Shown piece after piece: positions 63,385 to 64,000 of a DNA stretch of 64,000 nucleotides. The position numbers and the translations under genes are program-made. Below the pieces are notes generated by a model. That model searched no databases. It was not told the DNA's origin and saw only the letters and a list, made by a program, of their open reading frames with translations. The DNA is from Cinclus cinclus. Taxonomy: Eukaryota > Chordata > Aves > Passeriformes > Cinclidae. Location of the stretch: NCBI RefSeq assembly GCF_963662255.1, contig NC_085047.1, positions 45,477,006 to 45,541,005 on the forward strand, in the 5' to 3' direction. Numbering within the stretch: position 1 is the first letter of the stretch; each line of letters opens with the position of its first letter.

Positions 63385-64000
63385 AGTCACAGAATTGTTT
63401 ACATTGAAAAAGACCTTCAAAATTATTCAGTCCAACCATTAACCCAGCACTCCCAGGTCTACCAGAAAACCAGGTCCCTCAGTGCCACATCTACGTGTCT
63501 TTTAAATACCCCCAGAGATGGCGACTCCACTGCTTCTTTGAGCAGCCTGTTTAAAAGCCTCACAACCCTTTCCATGAAGGACTTTTTCCCTATTATCCAA
63601 TCAAAACCTCCCCTGATGGAACCTGAGGCTGTTTCCCCTTCTCCTGTCACTCGTTACCTGGCAGAAGAGGCTGACCCCCCCTGGCTGCCCCCTCCTTTCA
63701 GGCAGCTGTAGAGTGATGAGGTCCCCCCTGAGCCTCCTTTTCTCCAGGCTGAACACCCCCAGCTCCCTCAGCTGCTCCTCACAGGACTTGTGCTCCAGAC
63801 CCTTCCCCAGCTCCGTTGCCCTTCTCTGGACACGCTCCAGCCCCTCAATGTCTTCCTTGCAGTGAGGGGCCCAGAACTGAGCACAGGATTGGAGCTGTGG
63901 CCTCAGCAGTGCCCAGCACAGGGGGACGGTCACTGCCCTGCTCCTGCTGCCCACACCACTGTTGATCCAGGACAGGATGACAATGGCCTTCTTGGACACC
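63385..64000 (-). mobile_element. CR1 LINE, relatively young, antisense, runs past the window end
   Basis: The minus strand keeps a 132-codon open frame (63601-63999) through the RT C-terminal region: 'RAVTVPLCWALLRPQLQSC', 'DIEGLERVQRRATELGKGLE', 'LRELGVFSLEKRRLRGDLIT' and 'GVSLFCQVTSDRRRGNSLRF'. A small frame change near 63620-63650 leads to 'KSFMERVVRLLNRLLKEAVE' and 'SPSLGVFKRHVDVALRDLVF'. The 3' UTR then ends near 63385 ('gagtcacagaattgttt' on +). It looks less decayed than the other copies. How far the 5' part extends cannot be seen. Confidence 0.97.

Overview
This is vertebrate, almost certainly avian, nuclear DNA. It is AT-rich and CpG-poor. Its interspersed repeats are of the bird type: CR1 non-LTR retrotransposon fragments ending in the ATTCTATG-like tail, one solo LTR of a common avian endogenous retrovirus family, and long simple repeats. 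Nothing prokaryotic, organellar or plasmid-like is visible. I found no convincing protein-coding gene, tRNA, rRNA or CRISPR array. The reading frames longer than about 100 codons are either pieces of CR1 or match no family I know. The window is best described as a 64-kb intergenic or large-intron interval.

Layout. 1-5 kb: unique sequence with an old CR1 fragment of the turtle/crocodile-like type at about 1.23 kb. 5-12.5 kb: four CR1 fragments (5.2, 8.1, 9.4, 12.2 kb), a (CA)n/(TA)n tract, a pure (TTC)n tract and two weak MIR-like traces. 16.9-17.4 kb: a sense CR1 that joins an endonuclease piece directly to a reverse transcriptase piece and has a (TGGA)12 array expanded inside it. 20.95-21.64 kb: a solo LTR with an internal compound triplet repeat. 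28.9 kb: 21 units of (AGAAT). 34-39 kb: a coding-looking segment of unknown identity, two antisense CR1 fragments, an open frame with a good splice donor, and an (ACTC)n tract. 42.2 kb: a compact hairpin-forming inverted repeat. 50-55 kb: two sense CR1 fragments. 55.6 kb: an (AT)n tract. 60.7-64 kb: two large antisense CR1 copies, one of them running off the window end.

Nothing here works together as a system. The window records successive CR1 insertions, nearly all truncated and the RT-bearing ones catalytically broken, one retroviral insertion reduced to an LTR, and microsatellite growth, some of it seeded inside those insertions. AT-rich homeodomain/octamer-like stretches (for example 46.9-47.2 kb) could be conserved regulatory elements, but only alignment to other genomes could show that.
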